From contig PLXE01000016.1 in assembly GCA_003151335.1 (NCBI GenBank), forward strand, positions 1-64,000: a stretch of DNA of 64,000 nt, in the 5' to 3' direction. The DNA comes from Acidobacteriaceae bacterium (lineage in GTDB: Bacteria; Acidobacteriota; Terriglobia; Terriglobales; Acidobacteriaceae). Position 1 is the first letter of the stretch. Each line of letters opens with the position of its first letter. A program made the translations under genes and the position numbers. The notes under the pieces were generated by a model, which searched no databases, was not told where the DNA came from, and saw only the letters and a list, made by a program, of their open reading frames with translations. Below are positions 62,838-64,000 of the stretch, one piece after another.

Positions 62838-62869
62838 GTGAAATCCCCATATCGCAAGTAATCCGTGCC
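62838..62869 (+). repeat. GTGAAATCCCCATATC repeat, copy 2
   Basis: Located about 105 bases before the outer-membrane protein gene; see copies at 52688 and 63863. Confidence 0.65.
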
Positions 62870-62943
62870 CCGTGGCAACTTGCTAACATAGCTGCATCTA
62901 TCATAAGCGGGGGTGAGGAAGGTCGCCCCGTCTAACCCTTTTC

Positions 62944-63828
62944 ATGCCGCAACCTACCCTGATGAAGGCTCGCCCCAATCGCGTCACCGCAGCGCTTTTT
63001 TTCCTCGTCATTCTGACTGGGTCGAAATTGTGGGCGCAGGGACCGCCGTACCAGACCGACGATCCCGTGCCCGTGGACCTGCACCATTACGAGTTCTACA
63101 TCTTTGGCGCGGCGGATGGGACACCGGTGGAGATGGACTCTTCGGGTCCAGCCTTCGAGTTCAACTGGGGCGCACTGCCGAGGGTGCAAGTGCACGCGGT
63201 GTTGCCGTGGGGCGTGGTGGCGCCGCTCAACAATCCTGTAAATCTACCGAGCGGAACCGGACCTATTGAGTTTGGGCTGACGGACATGGAGTTGGGCGTG
63301 AAGATTGCATTTATCAAAGAGGGTAAACACGTTCCGCAGATTGGCAGCTTCACCATGTTTGAAATACCCACGGGGAACGCGGACAAAGGCCTGGGCGTGG
63401 GCAAGGTCTGGTACAAGCTACCGATCTGGCTGCAAAAGAACGTTGGGAAATGGACCTTTGACGGCGGCGCTGGCTATGAGGTAGTGCCGCAAACCGGGTT
63501 CCGCAACTTTTTCTACACCGGATGGCTGGTGAAGAAAAAACTCAGCGACAGGCTCGATCTGGGTGCGGAGGTGTTCGCGCATGGACGGGAAGGAAGCGCA
63601 CCGGCGCAGACGGAGGCTTCCACGATGGTCGACGTGGGGGGGTACTACCACTTCAAACACCACCCGGGCCAGCAGTTCTTGTTCTGCTACGGTCACTCTG
63701 TCGCCGGGCAAACGGAGAACTACGCCTATGTGGGCATGTACTGGACGTGGGGAAAAGACACGGACGACAAGAAGGAAAGACCAAGCGAGGGATACTCTCC
63801 CGGACCGTTGAATCGCAGCGCGTTTTGA
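62944..63828 (+). CDS. Outer-membrane beta-barrel transporter-like protein
   Basis: A 294-residue protein. A signal peptide (VTAALFFLVILTGSKLWAQG) precedes alternating amphipathic strands: FNWGALPRVQVHAVLPWGVV, FGLTDMELGVKIAFIKEGKH and FYTGWLVKKKLSDRLDLGAE. This is the look of the MetA-pathway phenol-degradation/transporter-type outer-membrane barrels. Substrate unknown. It is the last complete gene in the window. Confidence 0.75.
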   Translation: MPQPTLMKARPNRVTAALFFLVILTGSKLWAQGPPYQTDDPVPVDLHHYEFYIFGAADGTPVEMDSSGPAFEFNWGALPRVQVHAVLPWGVVAPLNNPVNLPSGTGPIEFGLTDMELGVKIAFIKEGKHVPQIGSFTMFEIPTGNADKGLGVGKVWYKLPIWLQKNVGKWTFDGGAGYEVVPQTGFRNFFYTGWLVKKKLSDRLDLGAEVFAHGREGSAPAQTEASTMVDVGGYYHFKHHPGQQFLFCYGHSVAGQTENYAYVGMYWTWGKDTDDKKERPSEGYSPGPLNRSAF

Positions 63829-63862
63829 CGATTGGAGTTCGATTCGGTTGGCGTTAACCTTC

Positions 63863-63894
63863 GTGAAATCGCCATATCACACGCAATCCACGCC
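63863..63894 (+). repeat. GTGAAATCGCCATATC repeat, copy 3
   Basis: Third copy, in the final 172 bases of the window, which hold no other gene or signal. Confidence 0.65.
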
Positions 63895-64000
63895 GACGTG
63901 GACGTGCCGTAGCCGACCCCAGCTTGGCGGATATGTCCTGCAGACTGGTAACTTTTCGGGCAGGGTGAACAATGACCCGTGCGAGACTTGACCCCGTCAG

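Overview
The window reads as a chromosomal segment of a soil-type member of the Acidobacteriota (Terriglobia-like). This is an inference from the moderately high GC, PEP-CTERM proteins, LiaF-like/DUF4097 envelope-stress genes, dispersed palindromic repeats carrying a CATCCTGAGCGA core, and general gene style. No rRNA or marker phylogeny could be run. One complete tRNA (Arg, anticodon CCG) and one tRNA 3' half (Pro, CGG) are present.

Layout. (1) 0-3.3 kb, accessory: two diverged copies of a small-ORF/HNH-endonuclease cassette flank a two-gene nucleotidyltransferase (AbiEii-like) module; each copy is broken in a different gene. (2) 3.4-28.0 kb, minus strand: one long exopolysaccharide locus. 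It opens with a specialised NusG paralogue, Wza and Wzc, then a TPR protein, an O-antigen ligase/polymerase, a flippase, two FkbM methyltransferases, four further glycosyltransferases, a second polymerase and a beta-helix protein. It ends with genes resembling the diacetyl-bacillosamine route (PglC, PglD, DegT aminotransferase, PglF-type dehydratase) and WecB. pglD is frameshifted, and a C-terminal stub of a second aminotransferase remains. (3) 28.5-46.9 kb, mostly core: TetR, Hfq-like, SuhB, a domain-permuted aconitase, ferredoxin, TrmJ, MutL, an AlkZ-related protein, Cmk, an ECF sigma/anti-sigma/LiaF-like operon and a hybrid histidine kinase. Spacers here carry arrays of 7-bp tandem repeats. 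(4) 47.0-57.2 kb: an integrative element in tRNA-Arg, bounded by a 48-bp direct repeat. It has an integrase, an excisionase, a NUMOD3-like repeat protein, a Schlafen/AlbA_2 protein, two PEP-CTERM proteins each preceded by a sigma-54 type promoter, and a reduced phage module (P27 small terminase, HK97 protease, HK97 capsid) without portal, large terminase or tail. (5) 57.2-64 kb: a second, broken integrase abutting the right att site (a tandem integration), a CGNR-like protein, a ParB-like gene overlapping an IS91-type HUH transposase, and two secreted/outer-membrane proteins.

The most interesting item is the 10-kb tRNA-Arg island. It combines the make-up of a capsid-encoding phage satellite with cargo that looks destined for exosortase-type surface sorting under sigma-54 control.
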